From Pseudoroseicyclus tamaricis (GTDB lineage: Bacteria; Pseudomonadota; Alphaproteobacteria; Rhodobacterales; Rhodobacteraceae): a stretch of 64,000 nucleotides of DNA. A program made the translations under genes and the position numbers. The stretch spans positions 970,001-1,034,000 of the forward strand of contig NZ_JAAFYS010000001.1 in assembly GCF_012070395.1 (NCBI RefSeq), given 5' to 3'. Below, piece by piece: positions 15,789-24,902 of the stretch; the first letter of the stretch is position 1, and every line of letters begins with the position of its first letter. The notes beneath the pieces were generated by a model, which was not told where the DNA came from, did not search any database, and saw only the letters and a list, made by a program, of their open reading frames with translations.

Positions 15789-17432
15789 TCACAGCACATC
15801 ATAGGCCTCCCGCATGTCCTGCCGGCTCATCTTCGCGGATCGGAGAATCTCCGCCGCCGCGTTCCGGCCCGGGGCGCCCATGACGCCGCCGCCGGGGTGG
15901 GTGGAGGAGCCGCACATCCACAGGCCCTCAACCGGCGAGCGGTACTGCGCCCAGCCCGGCACCGGGCGGTTGAAGAGCATCTGGTCGAAGGTCAGCTCGC
16001 CCTGGAAGATGTTGCCCTCGGTCAGCCCCACCTCGGCCTCCAGCTCCCTCGGCGTGCGCACCTCGACATGGCGCACCCGGTCGCGGAAGCCCGGCGAGTA
16101 GCGGGCGATCTGGTCGATCACCGTCTCCCCGAAGGCGTCGCGGTCTGCGTCGCTCCACGCCTGCCCGCGGATCTTCGGCGGCGCGTATTGCACGAAGCAG
16201 GACATGAAATGCTTGCCCGGCGGCGCCAGCGTCGGGTCGATCATCGAGGGGATCATCGTGTCCTGGAACGGATCGGCGGAGAACGTCCCGTCCTTCCAGT
16301 CGTCGTAGGCGCGCTCCATCCGCTCGATGGAATCGGTGAAGTGCAGATCCCCCCGCAGCATCGGCGCGCCCTCGGGCAGGGCCGGGAAGTCCGGCGCCGC
16401 GTCCAGCGCGATGTTCAGCTTGCCCGAGGAGCCCCGCGTCTTGAACTTCCGGATGGCGGAGACGAACTCGCCCGGCAGGTCGCCCTCGTCCATCGTGCCG
16501 AGGAACGTCCGCTTGGCATCCATGCCGGAGATGACGCGGCTCGCCCGGATGACCTCCCCGTCCTCCAGCTCGACGCCCGTCGTCCGCCCGCCTTCGACGA
16601 GGATGCGGCGCACGCCCTTGCCGGTGCGCACCTCTCCGCCCGCCGCCTCGAAGCTGGCCTTCAGCGCCTGCGTGATCGCCCCCATGCCGCCGCGCGCGTA
16701 GCCCCAGGCGCCGACATTGCCGTCGACGTCGCCCATGTAGTGGTGGAGGAGCACGTAGGCCGAGCCCGGCGACATCGGCCCGAGCGCGGTGCCGATGATG
16801 GCGGAGACGGCGAGGTAGGCCTTGATCACCGGGTGCTCGAAATACTCGTCGAGGTAGTCGCTGATCGACATCGTCCAGAAGCGGATCATCTCGGAGATCT
16901 GCCGCTCGGAGAGTTCCATCACCTTGCGCCCCATCCATGCCAGCTCGCCGAGGTCGCGCGGGCGCAGGCTCACCGGGTCTGCCGGGGTGCGCATCAGCAT
17001 CGGGCGGATGAAGCGGCAGTGGCGCAGGATGTCGCGGGCGTAGCGGTCGTAGGCCTCGGCGTCGCGCCTGGAGTGCCGGGCGAACTCCCTACGCTGCACC
17101 TCGTGATCGCGGGACATGGCGAGGAAGCCGCCATCCTCCGTCAGCACCGCGCCGGCCTCGTAGGGGAGGATCTGCAGCCCGTGCTTCGGCAGCTCCAGAT
17201 CGCGCATGATCTCGGGCCGGAAGAGGGAGCAGACGTAGGAGCAGTTGGAATAGGTGACCTCGTCATCGAGCTGCCGGCTTACCGCAGCGCCGCCCACCCA
17301 GTCGTTCTTCTCCACCGCCACGACGCGCATCCCCGCCCGCGCCAGGTATGCCGCGGTGACCAGACCGTTATGGCCGGCGCCGACGATCAGCGCGTCATAG
17401 GGCGCGGCGGTGGGGAAGGCGGGGGCGTTCAT
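15789..17432 (-). CDS. FAD-dependent oxidoreductase, phytoene-desaturase/PYROXD2-like (second)
   Basis: A 547-residue protein starting MNAPAFPTAAPYDALIVGAG, with the dinucleotide site DALIVGAGHNGLVTAAYLAR and VVAVEKNDWVGGAAVS. The C-terminal FAD motif is LWMCGSSTHPGGGVMGAPG. It is a paralogue of the gene at 13815, and longer, as PYROXD2-type members usually are. It is transcribed toward the ten-gene operon but is separated from it by the repeat region. Its start faces the TetR gene, with a palindromic operator between them, so it probably belongs to that regulator's targets. Substrate unknown. Confidence 0.82.
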   Translation of the reverse strand: MNAPAFPTAAPYDALIVGAGHNGLVTAAYLARAGMRVVAVEKNDWVGGAAVSRQLDDEVTYSNCSYVCSLFRPEIMRDLELPKHGLQILPYEAGAVLTEDGGFLAMSRDHEVQRREFARHSRRDAEAYDRYARDILRHCRFIRPMLMRTPADPVSLRPRDLGELAWMGRKVMELSERQISEMIRFWTMSISDYLDEYFEHPVIKAYLAVSAIIGTALGPMSPGSAYVLLHHYMGDVDGNVGAWGYARGGMGAITQALKASFEAAGGEVRTGKGVRRILVEGGRTTGVELEDGEVIRASRVISGMDAKRTFLGTMDEGDLPGEFVSAIRKFKTRGSSGKLNIALDAAPDFPALPEGAPMLRGDLHFTDSIERMERAYDDWKDGTFSADPFQDTMIPSMIDPTLAPPGKHFMSCFVQYAPPKIRGQAWSDADRDAFGETVIDQIARYSPGFRDRVRHVEVRTPRELEAEVGLTEGNIFQGELTFDQMLFNRPVPGWAQYRSPVEGLWMCGSSTHPGGGVMGAPGRNAAAEILRSAKMSRQDMREAYDVL

Positions 17433-17543
17433 CTCGGCCGTCGGCTCCTCGCGCAGGGCCTCACGCCCGGCAGCGCCGGGGGAGGGGCGGACGCCGGCAT
17501 CGCCCGGCGGCCCTCGTGATCAGGATGTCCCTAGGCTGGCTCC

Positions 17544-17569
17544 ATTCTGACTGGATAGTCAATCAGAAT
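17544..17569. promoter_or_regulatory. Palindromic operator, probable TetR (BetI-like) site
   Basis: A 26-bp imperfect palindrome with arms ATTCTGACTG (17544-17553) and CAATCAGAAT (17560-17569); 10 of 13 base pairs match. It lies between the divergent FAD oxidoreductase (start 17432) and TetR gene (start 17674), 104 bases from the TetR start. Length and symmetry fit a TetR dimer site, most simply that of the adjacent regulator. Confidence 0.55.
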
Positions 17570-17673
17570 TTTGCAATGATCCCCGAGGGGGCTGGCAAAC
17601 GCCTTTCCAACGCCCTCCTCCGCCCGTAGGTCGGGCGGGGACAGCACGGGGCGGGAGCAGGGGAGGGCCGGCG

Positions 17674-18312
17674 ATGGACGGGGCGCGGGAGCAGAAGCGG
17701 CGGAAGCTGGCGCCCGAGGCGCGCCGCCAGCAGCTCATCGAGGCGACGATCGAGGTCATCGCCACGCAAGGGCTCGCCCGCACCACGCAGGCCGAGGTGG
17801 CGCGCACCGCCGGGCTCTCGCACGGGCTGGTGAACTTTCACTTCTCGTCGAAGGACAAGCTCCTCGGCGCCACGCTCAGCTACCTCGCCGAGGAATACCG
17901 CGCCAACTGGCAGCAGGCGCTGGTCGAAACGGGGGAGGATCCCGCCGCCCGCCTCAACGCCCTGATCCTCGCCGATTTCCGCCCTGACATCTGCGCCTCA
18001 CCGCGCCTGTCCGCCTGGTGCGCCTTCTGGGGCGAGGCGCAATCGCGCCCGATGTATCAGGACAATTGCGGAGACTTCGACGAAGAGTACATTGCCGTGC
18101 AGGAGGGCATCTGCCGCGACCTCATCGAGGCGGGCGGATACGATCTCGACCCGGTGCGCGCCGCCCGCGTCCTCAGGGTGACGACGGAGGGCACCTGGCT
18201 GGATCTGCTGACGATGCGCACTCCCTACGACCGCGACGAGGCCCTGCGCACGGTGATGACCTGCGCCGGCGTCTTCTTTCCCCGACATTTCAGCGAGAAG
18301 GGTCTGTCATGA
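17674..18312 (+). CDS. TetR-family regulator, BetI-like
   Basis: A 212-residue repressor. The HTH is at about 20-65 (LIEATIEVIATQGLARTT, VARTAGLSHGLVNFHFSSKD), where the LVNFHF recognition helix end is typical of BetI-type proteins. The C-terminal domain (AWCAFWGEAQSRP onward) also fits the BetI ligand-binding type. GGGGAGGG precedes the ATG. It is coupled to the aldehyde dehydrogenase by ATGA. BetI senses choline; by context the effector may be a carnitine- or betaine-related compound or aldehyde. Confidence 0.88.
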   Translation: MDGAREQKRRKLAPEARRQQLIEATIEVIATQGLARTTQAEVARTAGLSHGLVNFHFSSKDKLLGATLSYLAEEYRANWQQALVETGEDPAARLNALILADFRPDICASPRLSAWCAFWGEAQSRPMYQDNCGDFDEEYIAVQEGICRDLIEAGGYDLDPVRAARVLRVTTEGTWLDLLTMRTPYDRDEALRTVMTCAGVFFPRHFSEKGLS

Positions 18313-19739
18313 ACGACCATCTGGGCCAGTTCTACATCGACGGTGCATGGGTCCACCCCTCCACCGGCGCCGGGTCGATGGGCCTCATCGACCCCTCGAC
18401 GGGCGAAGAGGTCGCCGAGTTGGCCCTCGGCGCCGAGGCGGATGCCGAGGCCGCCATCCACGCCGCCCGCGCCGCCTTTCCCGGCTGGACGGCGACGCCG
18501 GTGGCCGAGCGCATCGCGGCCCTCAAGCGCCTGCGCGATCTCTACGAGGCGCGCTACGAGGACATGGCCCAGGCGATCAGCCTGGAGATGGGCGCCCCCA
18601 TCGCCTTCGCCCGCGACAGCCAGGCCGGCGCAGGCCTGATGCACCTCGATTCGACGCTGAAGGCCGCCGAGAGCTTCGAATGGGAGAGCTGGCGGGGCAC
18701 CACCCGCATCGTCCGCGAGGGGATCGGCGTCTGTGGCCTGATCACGCCGTGGAACTGGCCGATGAACCAGATCGTCTGCAAGGTTGCCCCGGCGCTGGTG
18801 GCCGGCTGCACCATGGTGCTCAAGCCCTCCGAGATCGCCCCGCTCTCCGGCCTGCTCTTCGCCGAGCTGGTGCATGAGGCGGAGCTGCCGGCCGGCGTCT
18901 TCAACCTCGTCAACGGCACGGGGCCCGACGTGGGCGCCGTCCTCTCCTCCCACCCGCAGGTCGACATGGTCTCCTTCACCGGCTCCACCCGGGCGGGGGT
19001 GGAGGTGGCCCGTGCAGCCGCGCCCACCGTCAAGCGGGTGGCGCAGGAGCTGGGCGGCAAATCGGCCAACATCATCCTCCCCGATGCCGATCTCGAGGCG
19101 GCCGTGGCCGAGGGCGCCGCCGGCGTCTTCGCCAATTCCGGCCAGTCCTGCGATGCGCCCACCCGCATGCTCGTGCCCCGCGCCGAGATGGACCGCGCCG
19201 CGCGCATTGCCGCCGGTGTCGCCGAGGCGCAGGCCGTGGGCGATCCGCGCGAAGAGAGCACAGAGATGGGCCCCGTCATCAGCCAGGTGCAATGGGACAA
19301 GATCCAGGGCCTCATCGAGGCCGGCATTGCCGAGGGCGCCACGCTCGCCGCCGGCGGCCCCGGCCTGCCGCAGGGCCTCAACCGCGGCTATTACGTGCGC
19401 CCGACAGTCTTTGCCGATGTCACCAACGGCATGCGCATCGCGCGCGAGGAAATCTTCGGGCCTGTGCTGTCGATCCTCGCCTATGACAGCACGGATGAGG
19501 CCATCGCCATCGCCAATGACACGCCCTACGGCCTGGCCGCCTATGTGCAGGGCACCAACATGGCGGAGGTCGAGCGCGTGGCCCGTCAGCTTCGGGCCGG
19601 GCAGATCCAGATCAACGGCCCCGATTGGGACACCTTCGCGCCCTTCGGCGGCTACAAGCAGTCCGGCAACGGCCGCGAATATGCCGATTGGGCGATCCAT
19701 GATTTCTGCGAGACGAAGGCGCTGATCGGGCTCGGCTAA
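18309..19739 (+). CDS. NAD(P)-dependent aldehyde dehydrogenase
   Basis: A 476-residue ALDH. Cofactor and catalytic residues are all visible: TPWNWP (N149), KPSE, TGST, ELGGKSANI (E247) and NSGQSCDAPTR (C281). It is cytosolic. It overlaps the TetR stop and so is probably self-regulated with it. Candidate substrates from context are 4-trimethylaminobutyraldehyde (giving gamma-butyrobetaine) or betaine aldehyde; the sequence alone does not decide. The downstream hairpin at 19773 may end the transcript. Confidence 0.85.
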   Translation: MNDHLGQFYIDGAWVHPSTGAGSMGLIDPSTGEEVAELALGAEADAEAAIHAARAAFPGWTATPVAERIAALKRLRDLYEARYEDMAQAISLEMGAPIAFARDSQAGAGLMHLDSTLKAAESFEWESWRGTTRIVREGIGVCGLITPWNWPMNQIVCKVAPALVAGCTMVLKPSEIAPLSGLLFAELVHEAELPAGVFNLVNGTGPDVGAVLSSHPQVDMVSFTGSTRAGVEVARAAAPTVKRVAQELGGKSANIILPDADLEAAVAEGAAGVFANSGQSCDAPTRMLVPRAEMDRAARIAAGVAEAQAVGDPREESTEMGPVISQVQWDKIQGLIEAGIAEGATLAAGGPGLPQGLNRGYYVRPTVFADVTNGMRIAREEIFGPVLSILAYDSTDEAIAIANDTPYGLAAYVQGTNMAEVERVARQLRAGQIQINGPDWDTFAPFGGYKQSGNGREYADWAIHDFCETKALIGLG

Positions 19740-19772
19740 AGAAGGAGCCTTCGGCTCGCCTGCGGCGCTTCT

Positions 19773-19791
19773 CGGGGGTGTGCCACCCCCG
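19773..19791 (+). terminator. GC-rich hairpin after the aldehyde dehydrogenase
   Basis: An eight-base-pair perfect stem CGGGGGTG / CACCCCCG with a TGC loop, 34 bases past the ALDH stop. No T-run follows, so it may be a pause or RNA-stabilising hairpin and not a classical terminator. Confidence 0.4.
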
Positions 19792-19864
19792 ACCCCCGCT
19801 TCGTCGCATCGCTTCAGCCCGCGCGCCCTTGATCTCAGCCAAGCGCGGCTGGCTTCCGCCCCCC

Positions 19865-19911
19865 ATTCATCTGGCCGAAAATACCGCGGGGGTCCGGGGG
19901 CTGTCCCCCGG
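19865..19911 (-). terminator. Terminator-like element of the GlxA-type gene (minus strand)
   Basis: On the minus strand a 7-bp stem, CCGGGGG / CCCCCGG with loop ACAG, is followed by ACCCCCGCGGTATTTT and then CGGCCAGATGAAT. The T-rich run after the hairpin fits an intrinsic terminator. The same layout and tail recur at 27394-27438 on the plus strand. Confidence 0.6.
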
Positions 19912-19921
19912 TCCCGCCCTC

Positions 19922-20857
19922 TCAGCCCACTCCGCCGGCGGCCTTCCGCACCCCCGTCGGCGTCTCGCCGAACTCCGCCCGAAACGCCCGCGCCATCGCC
20001 GAGGCATCGGCATAGCCCGCCCGCCCCGCGATTTCCGCCACAGACAGACGCGTCTGTTCCAAGAGCCGCCGCGCCACCCCCAGCCGCACCGCGCTGTAGA
20101 CAGACCGGGGCGCCCGCCCCAGCGCCGCCGCGAAATGCTGCTCCAGCGCCCGCTGCGAGCAGCCGAGGCGTCGGGCCACCTCCGCCACCGGCAGCGGCGC
20201 TTCGACATTGCGCCGCATCAGCGCCACCGCCGCCTGCACCATTCCCCTGGCCGGCACGCGGATCGCCGGGTCCAGCCGCGGCGCGCGCTCGCCGTGCATG
20301 AACAGCGCCGCCACATCCAGCGCCAGCATCCCCCCGTGGTCGCGCTCGATCAGCGCCAGCATCAGCTCCAGCGTCGTGGTCGTGCCCCCGCAGGACAGCC
20401 GGTCGCCGTCGATCACCACCCTGTCCTCGCGCGCCTGCACCTCGGGGAAGGTCTCGGCGAAGGCGTCGAACTCGTCCCAGTGGATCGTCGCCCGCCGCCC
20501 GGTCAGCAGCCCCGCCGCCGCCAGCAGCCAGCTGCCGGTATCCAGCCCCGCCAGTGTGCCGAACCGCCGGGAGGCCGCCCGTAGCGCCGCCAGAACCTCC
20601 GGCCCCAGCCAGTCGCGAAAGCCATAGGAGGGCATCACCAGCAGCCGGTCGCCGCCATGATCCGCCAGCTTTACCGGCTGCACCGGCAGCCCGGAGGAGC
20701 TGGCGAGCCCGGCGCCATCCACCGACAGGTAGCGCCAGCGGTAGAGCTCCCGGCGCGACAGCATGTTGGCGGCCCGCAAAGGCTCCACCGCATTGGCGAG
20801 GCAATGGTTGGAGAAGCGCGGGAACAGCAGCACCCCGATCTCTTTCGTATCCTGCAT
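19922..20857 (-). CDS. GlxA-family AraC regulator, CdhR-like
   Basis: A 311-residue regulator with an N-terminal DJ-1/GATase1-like domain (starting EIGVLLFPRFSN, later GLDTGSWLLAAAGLL) and a C-terminal double HTH (EVARRLGCSQRALEQHF and VAEIAGRAGYADASAMARAF). This is the architecture of P. aeruginosa CdhR, the activator of carnitine dehydrogenase genes, and of GbdR. It is divergent from the carnitine cluster, only 75 bases away, so it very likely controls it. The ATG at 20857 is preferred to a GTG at 20878, which would add a Trp-rich tail. Confidence 0.85.
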   Translation of the reverse strand: MQDTKEIGVLLFPRFSNHCLANAVEPLRAANMLSRRELYRWRYLSVDGAGLASSSGLPVQPVKLADHGGDRLLVMPSYGFRDWLGPEVLAALRAASRRFGTLAGLDTGSWLLAAAGLLTGRRATIHWDEFDAFAETFPEVQAREDRVVIDGDRLSCGGTTTTLELMLALIERDHGGMLALDVAALFMHGERAPRLDPAIRVPARGMVQAAVALMRRNVEAPLPVAEVARRLGCSQRALEQHFAAALGRAPRSVYSAVRLGVARRLLEQTRLSVAEIAGRAGYADASAMARAFRAEFGETPTGVRKAAGGVG

Positions 20858-20932
20858 GATCTGCCACCAGTTCTGCACAATGCCCCGCCCAGACCTATGT
20901 CACCTTCCGCCTCAGCAGCAAGGAGGCCCGCC

Positions 20933-22093
20933 ATGCATTTCGGCCTGACTGACGAGCAGGAGATGATCGTCTCCACCGTGCGCAGCTTCGTGGAGAAGGA
21001 GATCTATCCCCACGAGGCCGAGGTGGAGCGCACAGGCAAGGTCCCCCCCGAGGTGGCCGAGGCCATCAAGCAGAAAACCATCGAGCTTGGCTTCTACGCC
21101 TGCAACTTCCCTGAGGAGGTCGGCGGTGCGGGCCTTAGCCACCTCGATTTCGCGCTGGTCGAGCGCGAGCTCGGTCGCGGCTCCATGGCGCTGAACCACT
21201 TCTTCGGCCGCCCGCAGAACATCCTGATGGCCTGCGAGGGCGAGCAGAAGGAACGCTACCTCCTCCCCGCCGTGCGCGGCGAGAAGATGGACGCGCTGGC
21301 GATGACGGAACCCGATGCCGGCTCCGATGTGCGCGGCATGAAATGTGCGGCGGTGCGCAAGGGCGGTGACTGGGTCGTCAACGGCTCCAAGCACTTCATC
21401 TCCGGCGCCGAGCATGCCGATTTCTTCATCGTCTTCGTGGCCACCGGCGTCGATGACACGCCGCGGGGCCCCAAGAAGCGCATCACTTGTTTCCTCGTCG
21501 ATCGCGGCACGCCTGGCTTCGAGGTCCGCCCCGGCTACAATTCGGTCAGCCATAAGGGCTACCAGAACTGCATCCTCACTTTCGACGATTGCCGCCTCTC
21601 CGATGCGCAAGTCCTCGGCGAGGTCGATGGCGGCTTCGCGGTGATGAACGAATGGCTCTACGCCACCCGCATCACGGTGGCGACGATGAGCGTCGGCCGG
21701 GCGCGGCGCTGCTTCGACTACGCGGTGCAGTATGCGGCCGAGCGCGAGCAGTTCGGGCAGCCGATTGCCAAGTTCCAGGGCGTCAGCTTCCAGATCGCCG
21801 ACATGATCACCGAGATCGACGCCGCCGATCTGCTGACGCTCTCCTCCGCCTGGCGTCTCGATCAGGGCCTGCCAGCCAACCGCGAGATCGCCAGCGCCAA
21901 GCTCTACGCCAGCGAGATGCTGGCCCGCGTGACGGATGCCACCCTGCAGATCCACGGCGGCATGGGCCTGATGGACGATCTGCCCATCGAGCGCTTCTGG
22001 CGCGACGCCCGCGTCGAGCGCATCTGGGATGGCACGTCGGAGATCCAGCGCCACATCATCAGCCGGGAGCTCTTCCGGCCCCTCGGCGCCTGA
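20933..22093 (+). CDS. Acyl-CoA dehydrogenase, probable gamma-butyrobetainyl-CoA dehydrogenase
   Basis: A 386-residue flavoprotein preceded by a strong AAGGAGG (20920-20926). ACAD landmarks are AMTEPDAGSDVRGM, the FAD-binding FISGAEHADFF, YAAEREQFGQPIAKFQ and LQIHGGMGLMDDLPIERFWRD. In this cluster it should oxidise gamma-butyrobetainyl-CoA to crotonobetainyl-CoA. The usual catalytic Glu of the (Y/W)EGTSEIQ motif is Asp here (D366 in IWDGTSEIQ), a conservative but unusual change. It is coupled to the CoA ligase by TGATG. Confidence 0.87.
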   Translation: MHFGLTDEQEMIVSTVRSFVEKEIYPHEAEVERTGKVPPEVAEAIKQKTIELGFYACNFPEEVGGAGLSHLDFALVERELGRGSMALNHFFGRPQNILMACEGEQKERYLLPAVRGEKMDALAMTEPDAGSDVRGMKCAAVRKGGDWVVNGSKHFISGAEHADFFIVFVATGVDDTPRGPKKRITCFLVDRGTPGFEVRPGYNSVSHKGYQNCILTFDDCRLSDAQVLGEVDGGFAVMNEWLYATRITVATMSVGRARRCFDYAVQYAAEREQFGQPIAKFQGVSFQIADMITEIDAADLLTLSSAWRLDQGLPANREIASAKLYASEMLARVTDATLQIHGGMGLMDDLPIERFWRDARVERIWDGTSEIQRHIISRELFRPLGA

Positions 22094-24123
22094 TGAGCCT
22101 CGATCGTCTCCTCCGGCCCAGGTCCGTCGCCGTCATCGGCGGCGGCGTCTGGTGCGCCAGCGTAGTGCGCGAATGCCGCAAGATCGGCTTCGCCGGCGAG
22201 CTCTGGCCCGTTCATCCGAGCAAGGCGGAGATCTCCGGCGTCCCCGCCTATCCCTCTGTCGACGCTCTGCCCGACGCGCCCGACGCCGCCTTCATCGGCG
22301 TCAACCGCGAGGCCACCATTCCTGTCCTGCGAGCCCTTGCCACCCGCGGGGCAGGGGGCGCGGTCTGCTTCGCCTCCGGCTTCCAGGAGGCGGAGGCGGA
22401 GATCGCCGGCGGCGCCTCGCTGCAGGCCGAGCTGGTGCAGGCCGCCGGCGACATGGCGATCCTCGGCCCCAATTGCTACGGCTTTCTTAACGCGCTCGAC
22501 GGCGCCGCCCTCTGGCCCGACCAGCACGGGCTGGTGCGCACCGAGCGGGGCGTGGCGATCATCACGCAAAGCTCCAATATCGCCCTCAACATCACCATGC
22601 AGCGCCGCGGCCTGCCGCTGGCCTATGTCGTCACCGTCGGCAACCAGGCGAAGACGGATATGGCGGAGGTCGGCGCCGCCCTCCTGCAAGACCCGCGTGT
22701 CACAGCGCTCGGCCTGCATGTCGAAGGCTTCGGAGACCCGGCCCGGATGGAGGCGCTCGCCGCCACCGCGCGCCGCCTGAACAAGCCCATCGTCGCGCTG
22801 AAGGTCGGCGCCTCCGAGCAGGCGCGCACGGCGACCGTCTCTCACACCGCCTCTCTGGCGGGCTCCGACGCCGGCGCCCGCGCGCTGATGGCCCGCCTCG
22901 GCATCGGCCGCGCCAGCTCGCTGCCGGCGCTGCTGGAGACGCTGAAGCTCCTGCACGCCGCCGGCCCGCTGCCCCATACCGGCATCGCCTCGCTCTCCTG
23001 CTCCGGCGGCGAGGCGAGCCTCATGGCCGACAGCGCGCTCGGCACCGGCGTCACCTTCCCGCCCCTGACCGAGCTGCAGCGCACCGCCCTCCGGAGCGCC
23101 CTCGGCCCCAAGGTCGCCCTCGCCAACCCGCTGGATTACCACACCTATATCTGGGGCAACGCCGCCGCGATGGCGGGGACCTTCACCGCCATGATGACGC
23201 CCGATCTCGCGCTTGGTTGCGTCGTCCTCGATTTCCCCCGGCCTGATCGCTGCGGCCCGGCGCCCGACTGGCAGAGCGCCATCGACGGGGCAGAGGCGGC
23301 GGCGCGCGCGCATGGCGTCCCCATGGCCCTTATCGCTTCGCTGCCGGAGAACATGCCCGAAGAGATCGCCGACGATTGCATGGCCCGCGGTATCACCCCC
23401 TTCTTCGGCATCGCCGAGGCGCTGGAGTCCATCGCCCTCGCGGCCCGGCTCCACCCCGCGCCCGGCGCCCCGATCCTCGCCTCCGGCCCCCTCACCGGCG
23501 ACCCGGTCACTCTGCCGGAGGCCGAGGCCAAGGCGGCCCTCGCCGCCCATGGCCTCGCCGTCCCGCGCTCCGCCCGGGCCAGCAGCCCTGACGAGGCCGC
23601 CCGCAGGGCGGAAGAGTGGCCCGCCCCCCTCGTCCTCAAGGGCGAGGGCGCCGCCCACAAATCCGAGGCCGGCCTCGTGCGCCTGAACCTCGCCCCCGGC
23701 GAGATCCGCACCGCCGCCGAGGCCATGGCCGCCCCCGGTTACCTGATCGAAGAACAGATCACCGGCGCCGTTGCCGAGCTGCTTGTCGGCGTCACACGAG
23801 ACCCGGCGCACGGCTTCGTCCTCACCCTCGGCGCCGGTGGCACGCTCACCGAGCTGCTCTCCGACACCGCGTCGATCCTCGTCCCGGCCACCGAGGCCGA
23901 CATCTCCGCCGCGCTCGATACGCTCCGCATCGCCCCGCTCCTCTCCGGCTATCGTGGCGCCCCCGCCGCCGACCGCCCGGCGATGCTGCAGGCGATCCTG
24001 GCGATCCAGTCCTACGTGGTGGACAACGCCGCCACCCTCGCCGAGGTTGAGGTGAACCCCCTCATCTGCACGCCCACCCGCGCCGTCGCTGCCGACGCGC
24101 TGATCCGAAAGGTTGGCCCATGA
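22093..24123 (+). CDS. ADP-forming acyl-CoA synthetase (CoA ligase), fused alpha-beta
   Basis: A 676-residue fusion. The N-terminal CoA-binding Rossmann domain (SVAVIGGG, ILGPNCYGFLN) and succinyl-CoA-ligase-like domain contain the phosphorylated histidine motif SHTASLAGSD (H251). The C-terminal ATP-grasp part begins near 500 (PLVLKGEGAAHKSEAGLVRL) and ends EVEVNPLICTPTRAV. Such enzymes form acyl-CoA with ATP to ADP. By position it should activate gamma-butyrobetaine and/or carnitine, in place of the AMP-forming CaiC. Its stop overlaps caiD (ATGA). Confidence 0.87.
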   Translation: MSLDRLLRPRSVAVIGGGVWCASVVRECRKIGFAGELWPVHPSKAEISGVPAYPSVDALPDAPDAAFIGVNREATIPVLRALATRGAGGAVCFASGFQEAEAEIAGGASLQAELVQAAGDMAILGPNCYGFLNALDGAALWPDQHGLVRTERGVAIITQSSNIALNITMQRRGLPLAYVVTVGNQAKTDMAEVGAALLQDPRVTALGLHVEGFGDPARMEALAATARRLNKPIVALKVGASEQARTATVSHTASLAGSDAGARALMARLGIGRASSLPALLETLKLLHAAGPLPHTGIASLSCSGGEASLMADSALGTGVTFPPLTELQRTALRSALGPKVALANPLDYHTYIWGNAAAMAGTFTAMMTPDLALGCVVLDFPRPDRCGPAPDWQSAIDGAEAAARAHGVPMALIASLPENMPEEIADDCMARGITPFFGIAEALESIALAARLHPAPGAPILASGPLTGDPVTLPEAEAKAALAAHGLAVPRSARASSPDEAARRAEEWPAPLVLKGEGAAHKSEAGLVRLNLAPGEIRTAAEAMAAPGYLIEEQITGAVAELLVGVTRDPAHGFVLTLGAGGTLTELLSDTASILVPATEADISAALDTLRIAPLLSGYRGAPAADRPAMLQAILAIQSYVVDNAATLAEVEVNPLICTPTRAVAADALIRKVGP

Positions 24124-24899
24124 GCCCCATCCACACCGAGACCCGCGGCCATGTCCTCGAAGTCCGCCTCGACCGCCCGCCCGCCAATGCCATCGATCTC
24201 GCCACCTCGCGCCAGATGGGCGAGGTCTTCGCCGGCTTCCGCGATGACCCGAACCTCCGTGTCGCCCTCGTCACCGGCACCGGCGAGAAATTCTTCTGCC
24301 CCGGCTGGGACCTCAAGGCCGCCGCCGCCGGCGACGCGGTCGACGGCGATTACGGCGTCGGCGGCTTCGGTGGCCTGCAGGAGCTGCCCGGCCTCAACAA
24401 GCCCGTCATCGCCGCCATCAACGGCATCTGCTGCGGGGGCGGGCTGGAGCTCGCCCTCTCCGCCGACATCATCCTCGCCGCCGACCACGCCACCTTCGCC
24501 CTGCCGGAGATCCGCTCCGGCACCGTGGCCGATGCCGCCTCGATCAAGCTGCCCAAGCGTATCCCCTACCATGTCGCGATGGAGATGCTGCTGACCGGCC
24601 GCTGGTTCGATGCCGAGGAGGCGAAGCACTGGGGCCTCGTCAACCACATCCACCCCGCCGCGAGCCTCATGGACGAGGCCCGCAAGATGGCCGACCTCAT
24701 CGCCGCCGGCCCGCCGCTCGTCTACGCCGCACTGAAGGAGATCGTGCGCGAGGCGGAAGCTGAGCGCTTCCACGACATGCTGGCCCGCGTCACGAAAAGC
24801 CAATTGCCCACCGTCGCCACGCTCTATGCCTCGGAAGACCAGAAGGAGGGCGCCCGCGCCTTCGCCGAGAAGCGCGACCCGGTCTGGAAAGGAAAGTAG
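24120..24899 (+). CDS. caiD: Crotonobetainyl-CoA hydratase (CaiD-like)
   Basis: A 259-residue crotonase. It is strikingly CaiD-like: RPPANAIDLATS, GEKFFCPGWDLKAAAAGDA and the C-terminus AFAEKRDPVWKGK all match E. coli CaiD as remembered. The two active-site glutamates (GGGLE, E110; LPE, E130) are kept. It interconverts crotonobetainyl-CoA and L-carnitinyl-CoA. Cytosolic; third gene of the cluster. Confidence 0.9.
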   Translation: MSPIHTETRGHVLEVRLDRPPANAIDLATSRQMGEVFAGFRDDPNLRVALVTGTGEKFFCPGWDLKAAAAGDAVDGDYGVGGFGGLQELPGLNKPVIAAINGICCGGGLELALSADIILAADHATFALPEIRSGTVADAASIKLPKRIPYHVAMEMLLTGRWFDAEEAKHWGLVNHIHPAASLMDEARKMADLIAAGPPLVYAALKEIVREAEAERFHDMLARVTKSQLPTVATLYASEDQKEGARAFAEKRDPVWKGK

Positions 24900-24902
24900 C
24901 CC

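Noticed and set aside
18225-20867. An 880-codon minus-strand frame opposite the aldehyde dehydrogenase and regulator
   Set aside because: Antisense to a clear ALDH, Arg/Gly/His-rich, no motifs and no ribosome site.
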